DNA of 64,000 nucleotides from Rosistilla oblonga (GCF_007751715.1 NZ_CP036292.1:3720001-3784000), one strand, 5' to 3'. Counted from the stretch's first letter, positions 7,846-16,728 are shown. Notes: generated by a model from the letters alone, not told the origin. Translations and numbers: made by a program.

Positions 7846-8664
7846 CTAAGACTCGGGGAACTCTTTTGGGAACTGTTTGTTTTTCAACGGATAGGGGCTC
7901 GATTGGTGCGTCCAGCCGCCGTCGATCTCCAGGCAGGCACCGGTCATGTAACTGGCGTCGTCGCTGGCCAACATCGCGATCGAGCGAGCGATCTCTTCGG
8001 CCTTGCCAAAGCGTCGCAGCGGGATCATCCCCTCTGCGAACTGGCGCACCGCAGCGCTAACGTTCTCGCCTTCCTCGCTGACGTAGTCGGCACTCATCTC
8101 GGTATCGATCGCGCCGAGGTTCAGACTCAGCACGCGAATCCCCGACGGGCCGTACAGCGTCGCCAACTCATAGGTCAGCGAATCGAGGCCGCCTTTGGCT
8201 GCGATGTAGGCGGGGCTAATGCCAGCAGCTAGCTTTGATTGAATGCTGGAGATGTTCAGAATCACGCCTCGCTTCGCGGGCTCCATCTCGGCGGCGCACC
8301 ACTTGGCGAGAAATGCGGGTACCGTCAAGCAGACTCGCAGCGTCTGATCCCATTCGTCGGCTTGCATCGCTCGCATCGTGCCGATCTTCCGCCAAGCAGC
8401 GTTGTTGACCAGGACGTCGATGCGGCCAAGTTCCTGCACGCAGCGGGTGACGGCTGATTCCGCGAACGCGAGATCCGACAGATCACCGACGCACTGGATC
8501 GCACGACGCCCCAGCTTTTCGATATCCGCAGCGACGGCTTGCATCGCCGTGCCGTTGCGATCGATCAGCACACACTCGTAGCCGCGGTTTGCAAATTCCA
8601 GAGCGGTAGCGGCACCAAGGCCTTGCGCTGCTCCGGTGACAATGACAACGGGTCGACTATTCAT
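7846..8664 (-). CDS. Short-chain dehydrogenase/reductase (SDR, 3-oxoacyl-ACP reductase-like)
   Basis: A 272-residue classical SDR. TGAAQGLG at residues 10-17 is the Rossmann nucleotide loop, NNAA at 87-90, and the catalytic set S140, Y153 and K157 (YIAAK) are intact. The C-terminal EIDGGW is typical of sugar- or polyol-oxidising SDRs. D35 after the second strand (LIDRN) favours NAD over NADP. Its ATG overlaps the 3' end of the deacylase gene by 8 nt, so it is translationally coupled and the last gene of the aldolase/deacylase cluster. In that context it may oxidise or reduce a sugar-acid intermediate; this is inference from position. Confidence 0.88.
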   Translation of the reverse strand: MNSRPVVIVTGAAQGLGAATALEFANRGYECVLIDRNGTAMQAVAADIEKLGRRAIQCVGDLSDLAFAESAVTRCVQELGRIDVLVNNAAWRKIGTMRAMQADEWDQTLRVCLTVPAFLAKWCAAEMEPAKRGVILNISSIQSKLAAGISPAYIAAKGGLDSLTYELATLYGPSGIRVLSLNLGAIDTEMSADYVSEEGENVSAAVRQFAEGMIPLRRFGKAEEIARSIAMLASDDASYMTGACLEIDGGWTHQSSPYPLKNKQFPKEFPES

Positions 8665-9574
8665 TGCTGGCTCCTGTTTCGGCGGGATCTTCCAAAATCA
8701 CAGCCAGACAATCCCCCGCTTCGACCGGCGGCAAGACGCGACGCGTGATCAGGCGTCCCGTCTGTGTCGAACGAATCGATGTCGCTTGGGATGTAAACGG
8801 ATCGAAGAGTCGGCCCAGTTCATCGCCGGGTCGAACGGCACTATCTAACGCGAGCGTCCGTTCATAGAAGCCGCCGTGTGGTGCGGGGTAGTTGAGCTGC
8901 AGATGACCGCTCGTATCACGATCGTCTTCGATAACGCAGCGGTCTACCGGCGCCGCAGCAGCCGGCGCAGAAGTCATATTGCAGTCGGCCATGACTTGCA
9001 AACATCCTGCTGTATACGCGGCGACTCCGTCGGCTTGGCAACCTCCACCTCCGCCCCACTCCGCATAGATCGTCGGAACGTTGGCGTCGCGGGCAGCCGA
9101 CAGCGAGCGTCCTTCCAGTTTTGCGGATGTACCCCAGACGATCGGTAAACCGAAGGCGATCGCCATCTGCCGCTGCTTCTGCAACGTTGCCGGATCGGAG
9201 ACCAACATGTAGCCAACCAAAGGAGAGATCTCCATCGCGAGCCCTCCGGTGTGCAGGTCGATCATCAAGTCGGATTGCTGGATGAGTTTGGTGATCGCGT
9301 GGGCTATCTGTTCGGTCGGTGTACCATTGGGCGAACCGGGGAACGTGCGTGCCAGATCCAGTTTGTCAGCTCCGATTCGGCTGTGACGACGGTACGCCGG
9401 CTGGTTGGCGATCGGAACCAACGTCACGCTGCCGTTCAAATCTTCACGATCGATCTGGTCCGCCAAGCGTCGGACCGCCGCGATCGGTTCGTATTCGTCG
9501 CCGTGTACGCCGGCCAGAATCAGCAGCCTCGGGCCTGGATGTCGACCAACGATTTCGATCTGTTTCAAATCCAT
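8657..9574 (-). CDS. Succinylglutamate desuccinylase/aspartoacylase family deacylase
   Basis: A 305-residue zinc-dependent M14-like deacylase. GVHGDE supplies H24 and E27, DLHTGG supplies H107 as third zinc ligand, and YAEWGGGG places a candidate catalytic Glu at 172. The C-terminal domain (PHGGFYERTLALDSAVRPGD and following) is the beta-rich cap typical of AstE/AspA-like proteins. Family members remove acyl groups from amino-acid-like or sugar amides. The 7-nt gap to the aldolase gene upstream and overlap with the SDR downstream show one operon. A role removing an N-acyl group from a nonulosonic or other sugar acid is plausible but unproven. Confidence 0.86.
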   Translation of the reverse strand: MDLKQIEIVGRHPGPRLLILAGVHGDEYEPIAAVRRLADQIDREDLNGSVTLVPIANQPAYRRHSRIGADKLDLARTFPGSPNGTPTEQIAHAITKLIQQSDLMIDLHTGGLAMEISPLVGYMLVSDPATLQKQRQMAIAFGLPIVWGTSAKLEGRSLSAARDANVPTIYAEWGGGGGCQADGVAAYTAGCLQVMADCNMTSAPAAAAPVDRCVIEDDRDTSGHLQLNYPAPHGGFYERTLALDSAVRPGDELGRLFDPFTSQATSIRSTQTGRLITRRVLPPVEAGDCLAVILEDPAETGASNE

Positions 9575-9581
9575 ATTGGCG

Positions 9582-10496
9582 CTACGAAGCGTTGGAGGTG
9601 CCGGAGGTGCAGGCAGATTCAGTATCGATCAGACGCCGGATCGTTGGTTCGCTCAAGAACGCCTCTCGTTCTTCCTGCGACAACTGGTAATACGGCTCCG
9701 GCGCCATCAGCCCCTCGGTTCCGAGTGCGTTCAGAGTCGCAGTTACTGCTCCGAACAAGCTGATCTCGCGAGCGATCGTCAGGTAACTGGAGAGGTCGGC
9801 TTGCAACCGCGCCGCTTCTTCCCATTGCCCGGCATCGGCGGCGTCGGCCAACGCGCGACTCAGTTTCGGGAAGATCGCAAACAGGCCATCCAAGTTATCG
9901 GGAACCTGCATCCGAACCAGATCGGCGACGCGTTCAGGCTGAGCTGGCACGACGCGCGTTCGACTGCCGAAACGATTCCACAACTCGGTCGTCCATTCCC
10001 AATCGCGAGTGCACTTCAGCCCATGGATATTTGGATGGGCCGTCACCTGTTCGACCAACTCCATCGACAACGCGGTTCCCGTCAAAACAGGCAGGTCGTA
10101 CAGGAAAAGTGGTTTGGTCGACGCATCGGCCAGTTTCAGATAGTAATGAATCAGTTCCTGCTCGTTGAACTTCATCAGATAGGGCGTCAGCACGACTAGG
10201 CCATCGACAGCATGCTGTTCCGCGACCCGAATCCGCTCGAGCGTTCGCTGGTAGCTGAGATCGCCGACGCCGATCCAAATCTCCGAACGCGCCGCGTTAA
10301 CGCGAACACTCTCTTCGATCAACCGCTTGTAGGTCGCATCGGTTTGCAACTGCATCAGTCCCATCGTTCCGGCGACCAACAATCCGTTGATTCCAGCGTC
10401 CAGTTGGGCTTCGATGTGAGCCGCAAGTCCAGGCTCGTGAAGGCTGCCGTCGGATTGCAGCGGAGTACAGATGGCGGAAATTAGTCGCGTGGACAT
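9582..10496 (-). CDS. DHDPS/N-acetylneuraminate lyase family aldolase
   Basis: A 304-residue class I aldolase-type TIM barrel. Schiff-base lysine is K161 in IHGLKCTRD; Y133 in FLYDLP occupies the conserved tyrosine position (usually YNxP). The pyruvate carboxylate loop usually reads GTTGE; here it is GTMGL (residues 43-47), so the substrate or its binding is probably atypical. Neighbours are two sialidase-like proteins, a GntR-type regulator, a deacylase and an SDR, which favours a neuraminate-lyase-like or 2-keto-3-deoxy sugar acid aldolase over lysine biosynthesis. Reaction: reversible cleavage to pyruvate and an aldehyde, inferred from family. Confidence 0.86.
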   Translation of the reverse strand: MSTRLISAICTPLQSDGSLHEPGLAAHIEAQLDAGINGLLVAGTMGLMQLQTDATYKRLIEESVRVNAARSEIWIGVGDLSYQRTLERIRVAEQHAVDGLVVLTPYLMKFNEQELIHYYLKLADASTKPLFLYDLPVLTGTALSMELVEQVTAHPNIHGLKCTRDWEWTTELWNRFGSRTRVVPAQPERVADLVRMQVPDNLDGLFAIFPKLSRALADAADAGQWEEAARLQADLSSYLTIAREISLFGAVTATLNALGTEGLMAPEPYYQLSQEEREAFLSEPTIRRLIDTESACTSGTSNAS

Positions 10497-10566
10497 ATCG
10501 GAATAGCTTTTGGTTAACGATTTAGGATGCGAAATGGATGTAGTCTAAAACGGCAAGTCGCCGTTA

Positions 10567-11850
10567 CTATTGAGCGTCTTCGGGAGATGATAGGGCCAGG
10601 CGAAGCAGGGCAAATTCGCGCTGACGATAGGCGTGATATGCTCGCGTGTAGGTCAGGATCATTTCCTTGGTTTCACGGTCCTCCATCAGGTGGACGTGCG
10701 ATAGATCCAGCCGCCCGCGGTTGGCATCTTCCGGATTCTTCTGGTCGACGACGACCACGCTGGACCGGATCAACTGCAGCGATTGCGGATCGACTTCGCC
10801 AATCACCAACGGGAATCGCGGCAAGTTGCCTTTGGGATTTTCGGGGGTGATGTTTCCAACCCAGAAGATCCGCCCGCTGCTGTGACGCATCAGCACCGAC
10901 ATGCTGCTGGGCGAATAGAAGGAGGTGCCGTCGTCGTAAGCCCAACGCTTTGGCTCGCTCCACGTTTCTCCCTCGTCGTTGGAAACTGCAAACCATTTGC
11001 TCGATGCGACGGTCGAGTCGTGCGAGTTGCTGCCCCGCATCACCATCAAGATCCGTCCATCGGGTGCCTCGGCGATCGTCGGTTCGATCAAACCGCGAAC
11101 GGTTTTCTCCGGATCGCCTTTCACTCGCGTCGGCATTCGCCAAGTGATCCGATTTTCGTCAGTCCACGTGCCGACCAACGCGACGGCTTCGGTATAGGTA
11201 TGGGCCCGCGGTGGTTGATAGAGTTCGCCAGCTTCGTCGAGAACCGTCATCTGCACCGGCAGCAAGACGCGTCCGCTGTCGGTGACGATCGGCGCACAAC
11301 CGTTATCGCCGACATAGATCGCGTTTTTTCCGATCCACAGATCATCGAACGGATGTTTTGCGTCGTAGTCTCCCACGCCAACGATCGGATCGTCGCACAA
11401 CCAACTGGCACCGCCGTCGGTCGAAACGCGATAGCGCAAATAGTAAGTCTTCTGCGCGATCGGCGGCTCATTGATTTTGGGGTCCAAGTTCGGCGTGTCC
11501 AACGCGTTGACGATCGCCAACACGCAGTTGCGATTTGGGTCGAGCGTCGACGTGGTTGGATTGCGGCGGAAGCCGGGCGTCAAGCCTCTGGCAAGCGCGT
11601 GATGCGACCGGATCGGACTCCAGTTCTTGCCGTTGTCATCCGACTGCCAGCTGGAGCTAACCAAGCGATCTTTCGCAACGTCGCCATAGATCGCTCGATA
11701 GTACGGCGAGACAGCGTCGGTGAGTTCCCGTTTGACGATGGAGACGCAGGGGGGCTGAGCGTCGGCAGCGGGTACCTTTTCCGTGGACGACAGGACGACG
11801 CTAACGGCCGCGAAGATCAGGGCAAAACGTTTGGGGGGCTGAGATCGCAT
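10567..11850 (-). CDS. Exported sialidase-family (BNR/Asp-box) protein
   Basis: 427 residues with an N-terminal signal peptide (FALIFAAVSVVLSSTEKVPAADA). Asp-box repeats of the six-bladed sialidase propeller are visible: SDDNGKNW near residue 70, STDGGASW near 144, SNDEGETW near 282. In planctomycetes this family (BNR_2) includes true exo-sialidases and many hydrolases or lyases of unknown specificity, so the sugar released is open. It precedes the aldolase gene by about 70 nt on the same strand and follows the FCD regulator, in keeping with an inducible glycan-scavenging operon. Likely periplasmic or secreted. Confidence 0.84.
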   Translation of the reverse strand: MRSQPPKRFALIFAAVSVVLSSTEKVPAADAQPPCVSIVKRELTDAVSPYYRAIYGDVAKDRLVSSSWQSDDNGKNWSPIRSHHALARGLTPGFRRNPTTSTLDPNRNCVLAIVNALDTPNLDPKINEPPIAQKTYYLRYRVSTDGGASWLCDDPIVGVGDYDAKHPFDDLWIGKNAIYVGDNGCAPIVTDSGRVLLPVQMTVLDEAGELYQPPRAHTYTEAVALVGTWTDENRITWRMPTRVKGDPEKTVRGLIEPTIAEAPDGRILMVMRGSNSHDSTVASSKWFAVSNDEGETWSEPKRWAYDDGTSFYSPSSMSVLMRHSSGRIFWVGNITPENPKGNLPRFPLVIGEVDPQSLQLIRSSVVVVDQKNPEDANRGRLDLSHVHLMEDRETKEMILTYTRAYHAYRQREFALLRLALSSPEDAQ

Positions 11851-11931
11851 CAGGCAGGGCTTCTTAGGAACGTGGTGAGGAGAGATGGAATCGGCGGAGG
11901 TGCGGTTGGGAAAAGTTGCCGGTGGAGGAGT

Positions 11932-12585
11932 TCAGCTACTGAGTGAAGTGGACATGTGTTTTTCGAGCAGCGCGATCGCCGCGTCGGTCTCCCCAGACAT
12001 GATCATCCGACACAGTTCGCGATGGTCGCCGAGGGTTTGCAGCCGTTTTCTCCGTACGGTTTGCAGATCTTCGACCGCGGAGAGGCTGAAGATCAGTTGA
12101 GCCGAATGGGAATACATCTTCATCAATCGCGAGTTCCCCGAGAGGGCGACCAACGCCTGATGAAACAGATAGTCGGCTTCGCAAAAGCCGAGTTCCATGT
12201 CGGCATCATGTAACGTCTGCATCGTTTCGCAGAGGTCCAACAGCGGCTTGAAGGCTTCCTTTTTCAGTCGCCGTTGAGCCGCCATTTTGATCGCGCCCGA
12301 TTCGAGCACACAGCGGGCGTGCATCAGTTCTTCGAATTCGAAATCGCCGAGCATGGGAGCAAAGAAGCCTCCCTTTTTTCCAAGCGTCAGCAGACCGTCG
12401 TGCTCCAACAGCACCATCGCCTCGCGTAGCGCACCGCGATGCACTTCCAGCCGTTCGGACCATTCGACTTCTGGCAGTCGCGACCCCGGCGTGATCTGGC
12501 CGCAGATTAGCAGGCGTCGCAACGCGTCGTAACACTTTTGCCTCGCGGTATTTCGCACGTCGTTCGACTTCGTTTCCGTGGTCAT
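11932..12585 (-). CDS. GntR-family transcriptional regulator, FadR/FCD type
   Basis: 217 residues. The N-terminal winged helix includes CYDALRRLLICGQITPGSRL and VHRGALREAMVLLEHDGLL (residues about 20-70), the usual GntR DNA-binding layout. The C-terminal all-helical FCD ligand domain shows the metal/ligand pattern D..H (EADYLFHQAL) and a final DHRELCRMI with a distal H (LEKHM). FCD regulators respond to carboxylic or sugar acids such as gluconate or neuraminate. Its ATG overlaps the stop of the upstream sialidase gene (ATGA at 12582-12585), so it is co-translated with it. It probably regulates the cluster, including itself. The effector is unknown. Confidence 0.9.
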   Translation of the reverse strand: MTTETKSNDVRNTARQKCYDALRRLLICGQITPGSRLPEVEWSERLEVHRGALREAMVLLEHDGLLTLGKKGGFFAPMLGDFEFEELMHARCVLESGAIKMAAQRRLKKEAFKPLLDLCETMQTLHDADMELGFCEADYLFHQALVALSGNSRLMKMYSHSAQLIFSLSAVEDLQTVRRKRLQTLGDHRELCRMIMSGETDAAIALLEKHMSTSLSS

Positions 12586-13697
12586 TGCGAAACTCCCGCA
12601 TCATTTTGATAGAACCAGTCGACGGGAACGCTGACGATCTTGGTGCCGATCTTCAACGGACGCTTCAGTTGTTCAGTCAACCAATAGGCCAGCAGGACGC
12701 GATCGTCGACAAAGTGGATTGCGGTATAGCAGAACCATCCCTTGGGATCGGTTTCAATCGCGGCGTTGTGTGTCCAGGTTGCGCCGTCGTCCGAAGAGAT
12801 GGCCGCGTTCAGTGGCGTCCGACGACCAGTTCCCTCGTTCCAAACAAGCAGCAGGTCGCCGGTCGAAGGAATCCGCTTGATCGACGCCGGCGAGACGGGG
12901 CTGCTGAAGTTCCAAGCCTTCATCGGCGAAAAGGTCTCTCCGCCATCTTCGGAATAGGCGTAAGCTTGCGTGCCGATGTTCGCTCGGCACCACAGCAAGA
13001 TCCGGCCATCTTTGAGTTCGACGACGCCCGGTTCCTGCGTCAGGTAACGGGTGCCGGCCTCGTTGATTCCGTGAAACGTCTGTTTGCCGCGTCGCCACGT
13101 CTTGCCTGAATCGTCCGACAGGTAGCAAGCGATGTCGGATTCTCGGGTCCACTTGCCGTCGCGAACATGGACGGCGGCGGGAGCGATCAGCCGCCCGGAT
13201 CGCGTTTGAATGACGCGGTCATTGTTGACGACAAAATAGTTCGTTTCGCCGGGCATGCAGTCGACAGCATCGCTCCACGTTTTCGCTTCGTCGCTGCTGG
13301 TCCGCATCCGCAGGCGGCAGTCCATGATCGAGTGCTTTACGAGATAGAACAACGCAATCCGGCCATCGGCTAGCCGCAACAGCGACGCCGACATGTCGTT
13401 CTCTTTCCCTTCGCGTGGAAAGATCGGTTCATCGTGGTTCGTCCAAGTCTTCCCACCGTCGTCCGAAGTGCAGGCTGTCAGATAGCCGTGGGCGTTGTCC
13501 CCGCCACTCTCGCCCAAAAATCGCGAATAGATATACAGAATTCGCCCGTCCTTCAACGTTACAAAGCCCCCTTCGGTGTTGCGTGGATTGTCCGGTCCCG
13601 TCGGCAGCGTCATCACGGTTTGTGGCGATTGCGCTATCAAGTGTGTGCCAAACGAACTGCAAGCAAGCAGCAGAAACAACAGAGTGCGCACATTCAT
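12582..13697 (-). CDS. Exported sialidase-family (BNR/Asp-box) protein
   Basis: From ATG 13697 the protein is 371 residues with a clean signal peptide (MNVRTLLFLLLACSSFGTHLIAQ); the frame is open 35 codons further upstream but those look non-coding. Asp boxes occur at about residues 78-85 (SDDGGKTW), then SSDEAKTW, SDDSGKTW, SEDGGETF and SSDDGATW, so most blades carry one. It is first in the cluster transcribed leftward, overlapping the FCD regulator start. It is distinct in sequence from the second sialidase-like protein at 10567-11850, so the pair may act on different linkages. Enzymatic identity as a sialidase is not proven by the motifs, which mark the fold. Confidence 0.86.
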   Translation of the reverse strand: MNVRTLLFLLLACSSFGTHLIAQSPQTVMTLPTGPDNPRNTEGGFVTLKDGRILYIYSRFLGESGGDNAHGYLTACTSDDGGKTWTNHDEPIFPREGKENDMSASLLRLADGRIALFYLVKHSIMDCRLRMRTSSDEAKTWSDAVDCMPGETNYFVVNNDRVIQTRSGRLIAPAAVHVRDGKWTRESDIACYLSDDSGKTWRRGKQTFHGINEAGTRYLTQEPGVVELKDGRILLWCRANIGTQAYAYSEDGGETFSPMKAWNFSSPVSPASIKRIPSTGDLLLVWNEGTGRRTPLNAAISSDDGATWTHNAAIETDPKGWFCYTAIHFVDDRVLLAYWLTEQLKRPLKIGTKIVSVPVDWFYQNDAGVSQ

Positions 13698-14221
13698 GGG
13701 GGAAGCTCCAGGTGGGGGGCGGGGGATCTTCGCAGCAAAATCGAGCAGATCGAAACGGCCGCGTTCTGTCGCCAATATGAGCCTTTGTTTGCCGACAATC
13801 AAGCACTTTCTAAAAAATAGGGTACTGGCATCGTGTTTCAGTTGGTCGCCTTTCGCTCCGCGAAAGTGCGCCGCGCCAACGCACTTTCGCGGAGCGAAAG
13901 GCGACCAACTGGCTCCCTCCCATCAACGATAACCCCGCATAGCAGCGCTCCCTTAGCTGACGAAAATGCGCTGCGGAGTCTCCATCGAGAAATTGGCGAA
14001 CCGGCTCCGTCAGCCAGCGCCATCTACTATACTTTTTCCTTGGAAGACGATATCTCCGATCGCTCACCCGTTACCGCGGTGCGTTGAACCGACACGCTTT
14101 TATCTCGCGGGACATTGCTCCCGTCGGGCTACGGTTGACCAACCGCCCTGCCGCCGTTCCACTGTCTGCCCTCTGTGTTGGCTCGACGTGGAAACCACAA
14201 CTTGCCATCCCACGGTGCCCC
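13698..14221. promoter_or_regulatory. Divergent intergenic region holding a long inverted repeat
   Basis: 524 nt between the start of the sialidase operon (leftward) and the lactonase gene (rightward), so promoters for both should be here. No credible gene is present. The only clear structure is the 31-bp inverted repeat at 13839-13911. I could not identify a convincing -35/-10 pair or a symmetrical GntR site by eye. Confidence 0.45.
13839..13911. repeat. Perfect 31-bp inverted repeat (CTTTCGCGGAGCGAAAGG family)
   Basis: Arms 13839-13869 and 13881-13911 are exact reverse complements around an 11-nt loop. Within each arm, TTTCGCTCCGCGAAA is itself palindromic, so each arm can fold alone. A single arm of the same sequence lies at 60405-60432. 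Here it sits between divergently transcribed genes, so it is not a terminator for either of them. Confidence 0.92.
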
Positions 14222-15370
14222 ATGTTCACTGACTTGCGAATCCCCAGAGCCCTCATCCTTGGAAGCCTGTTCCTGATGCTAACCTCGCCTGCCGCCAAAG
14301 CTGGCCAGCCGCTTGTCTATATCTCCGCCTTCACCTCGGGCGAACAAGGTGCGATCCACGCCTTTGAACTCGATACGGAAGCTGGCCAACTGAAGCCGCT
14401 GCATCGCGACGACACGCTCGAAAATCCGTTTTTCATCGCCGTCACGCCCGACCACCAATACCTCTATTCGATCTTCGCGCCGACGTTTGGGGGCAAGGAG
14501 CCCGAACAAGTCGCCGCCTTCAAAATCGATCAGACGACGGGCAAACTGAGTCCATTGGGCCGCCAGTCGTCCAAGGGAACAGCATCCTGTTTCCTGGAAG
14601 TCGATCCGATGGGGAAGAGCGTCGTGTTGGCGAATTACTCCAGCGGCAACGTCGCTTCCTACGCGGTGCAGAAGGACGGTTCGCTCTCCGAACCGGTTTC
14701 ATTTGTGCAGCACGAAGGTTCAAGCGTCAACACGAAACGGCAAGGCGAACCGCACGCGCACGGGTTTGCGATCGCACCAAACAACCGCTTCGCCTACGCC
14801 GCCGATCTGGGAATCGACAAAGTGCTCTGTTATGCCTTCGATCCAGAGACGGCGGAACTGACGCCCAACAGCCAACCGTTTGTCCGCACGCCGCCTGGAG
14901 CTGGCCCGCGGCACCTGACGTTCCATCCCAACGGGAAGCACTTGTACGTGATCAATGAATTGTTGAACACGATCACGTCGTACGATTTTATTGCCGATTC
15001 GGGAATGCTTGTCGAACGCCAGACGATCGCCACGCTCCCCGAAAACTTCAGCGGCGTCAGCAACACCGCCGACGTTAAGATCACGCCCGACGGACGTTAT
15101 CTTTACGGTACCAATCGCGGACACGACAGCATCGCCGCATATCGGATCGCCGAAGATGGCCAGTTGAGTCTGATCGAGATCGCCCCCAGCCTTGGCAAGG
15201 GGCCCCAAAATCTGGCGATCACCGGCGATGGCAGCCTGCTGATCTGTGCAAACATGCCAGGCGATAACGTCGTGGTATTTCGGATCGATCCGGCGACAGG
15301 CAAACTGACCGCCGCATCGGATCCGATCGAAATACCCCGTCCCTCCTGCATTCGGATCATCGAACGCTAA
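14222..15370 (+). CDS. Lactonase family protein (6-phosphogluconolactonase/cycloisomerase-type propeller)
   Basis: 382 residues from ATG 14222; a longer frame from 14084 lacks coding character. An N-terminal signal peptide (ALILGSLFLMLTSPAAKA) indicates export. The rest is the seven-bladed lactonase propeller with repeated motifs such as VTPDHQYLYSI, FLEVDPMGKSVVLANY, PHAHGFAIAPNNRFAYAADL, GPRHLTFHPNGKHLYVINE, KITPDGRYLYGTNRG and QNLAITGDGSLLICAN. The family includes Pgl lactonases and carboxymuconate cyclases; exported planctomycete members are uncharacterised. It is divergent from the sialidase operon, so a link to sugar-acid (lactone) metabolism is attractive but only positional. Confidence 0.88.
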   Translation: MFTDLRIPRALILGSLFLMLTSPAAKAGQPLVYISAFTSGEQGAIHAFELDTEAGQLKPLHRDDTLENPFFIAVTPDHQYLYSIFAPTFGGKEPEQVAAFKIDQTTGKLSPLGRQSSKGTASCFLEVDPMGKSVVLANYSSGNVASYAVQKDGSLSEPVSFVQHEGSSVNTKRQGEPHAHGFAIAPNNRFAYAADLGIDKVLCYAFDPETAELTPNSQPFVRTPPGAGPRHLTFHPNGKHLYVINELLNTITSYDFIADSGMLVERQTIATLPENFSGVSNTADVKITPDGRYLYGTNRGHDSIAAYRIAEDGQLSLIEIAPSLGKGPQNLAITGDGSLLICANMPGDNVVVFRIDPATGKLTAASDPIEIPRPSCIRIIER

Positions 15371-15392
15371 CGGTTCGCGACCTCGCATGCGA

Positions 15393-16385
15393 TCATGCGT
15401 TTACGTCGACGACAACGCGTCCCTTGACCTGGCCTTTGAGAATATCGGAGGCCAGTTGCGGAACATCGGCTAACTTCGCGGGTTGGATCATGGCATCCAG
15501 CTTGTCCAGCGGCAGGTCGGTCGCTAGACGTTGCCAGCCGATCAACCGATTTTCATAAGGCTGCATCACGCTGTCGATGCCTAACAGGTTAACGCCGCGC
15601 AACAGAAACGGAATCACAGAGGCTGGCATCGCGGCTCCACCGGCAAGCCCTACCGCTGCGACCGACGCACCATATTTCAGCTGTCCCAAAACGCGAGCCA
15701 ACATCTCGCCACCGACTGCATCGACGCAACCGGCCCACGTTTCGGACTCCAACGGCTTTTTCGAGACCGTGTCGATTTCGCCGCGAGGAATGATCCGTGC
15801 CGCCCCAAGAGACTTCAGGTAGTCGGCGGTCTCGGGCCGCCCGGTGACTGCCGCAACTTGATAGCCCAGCTTGCCGAGAACAGCTGTCGCGATCGAACCA
15901 ACTCCCCCCGCAGCCCCGGTCACGAGGACTTCGCCTTGGTCGGGCGTCAGTCCATGATCCTCTAACGCCAACACCGCCAGGATCGCCGCAAAGCCGGCGG
16001 TTCCGATCGCCATCGCTTGTCGTGTCGTCAGTCCGTCGGGCAACGGGACCAACCAGTCGGCGTTGACGCGCGCTTTCTGAGAATATCCACCCCAGTGCGA
16101 TTCACCGACACGCCAGCCGGTCAGAACCACATTATCGCCAGGTTTGTAGCGAGGATCATCCGACGATTCCACCGTGCCCGCGAAATCGATGCCGGGAACA
16201 AGGGGATAGTTGCGGACAAAACCGTTGTTCGGCTGCATGCACAACCCGTCCTTGTAATTGACCGTCGTGTACTGGATGGCCACCGTCACGTTACCCGCGG
16301 GCAAACGATCGAGGGTCAAGGACTGCATGGCGACCGAGACGTTTGATTCGTCGGTCTTCTCGACGATCAGGGCGCTAAATGGCAT
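15393..16385 (-). CDS. acuI: Acryloyl-CoA reductase / YhdH-family MDR oxidoreductase
   Basis: 330 residues, the normal AcuI/YhdH length. The N-terminal GroES-like half has TTVNYKDGLC and VPGIDFAGTVESS; the Rossmann half has VLVTGAAGGVGSIATAVLGKLGY for NADPH binding; the C-terminal RLATDLPLDKLD and KGRVVVDV also match the family. No structural-zinc cysteines, as expected for this branch. Family members reduce acryloyl-CoA to propionyl-CoA using NADPH, important in DMSP-exposed marine bacteria, but no DMSP lyase or CoA ligase is beside it. It converges with the lactonase gene and is downstream of the ABM gene, in a run of reductases. Symbol is by similarity. Confidence 0.84.
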   Translation of the reverse strand: MPFSALIVEKTDESNVSVAMQSLTLDRLPAGNVTVAIQYTTVNYKDGLCMQPNNGFVRNYPLVPGIDFAGTVESSDDPRYKPGDNVVLTGWRVGESHWGGYSQKARVNADWLVPLPDGLTTRQAMAIGTAGFAAILAVLALEDHGLTPDQGEVLVTGAAGGVGSIATAVLGKLGYQVAAVTGRPETADYLKSLGAARIIPRGEIDTVSKKPLESETWAGCVDAVGGEMLARVLGQLKYGASVAAVGLAGGAAMPASVIPFLLRGVNLLGIDSVMQPYENRLIGWQRLATDLPLDKLDAMIQPAKLADVPQLASDILKGQVKGRVVVDVNA

Positions 16386-16437
16386 GGGATTTCTCCGAGG
16401 TGACGAGGTGAAAAGCGGGGCGTTGCTCGAACGCGGA

Positions 16438-16728
16438 CTAAGCGATCTGCGTCATTTCATGCAGCGTGAAAGATTCAACAGCCCCTTCGGACGCGGCGCG
16501 ATAGGCCTGCACGTGCTGGCTGTTAATGTGATCCTGCCAGAGTTCGCGGGATTCCCAGTTTTCGAAGAACATGAAATGCGTCGGGTGATCATTGTCTTGG
16601 TGCAAGTCGTATTGCACACAGCCTTTTTCCGCACGCGTGGGAGCGACCATCTTTTCAAGTTCCGACTTCACGAAATCAATCTGGTCGGCTTTGGCGTGGA
16701 TGTGTGCGACGATAGTGAGGTTTGCCAT
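16438..16728 (-). CDS. Antibiotic biosynthesis monooxygenase (ABM) domain protein
   Basis: 96 residues from ATG 16728 (MANLTIVAHI). The dimeric ferredoxin-like ABM fold is seen in the strand-helix-strand pattern: VAHIHAKADQIDFVKSELEK, EKGCVQYDLHQDNDHPTHF, MFFENWESRELWQDHI. Related small proteins are quinol monooxygenases (YgiN-like) or heme-free aromatic oxygenases. Its place among a quinone reductase-like MDR, an OYE and a nitroreductase fits quinone or aromatic redox chemistry. A longer frame upstream to 16833 overlaps the next gene and is unlikely to be used. Confidence 0.85.
   Translation of the reverse strand: MANLTIVAHIHAKADQIDFVKSELEKMVAPTRAEKGCVQYDLHQDNDHPTHFMFFENWESRELWQDHINSQHVQAYRAASEGAVESFTLHEMTQIA

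Noticed and set aside
10783-11946. Plus-strand open frame of 387 codons
   Set aside because: Antisense to the sialidase-like gene whose Asp boxes are clear; composition is Arg/Gly-rich and without motifs.
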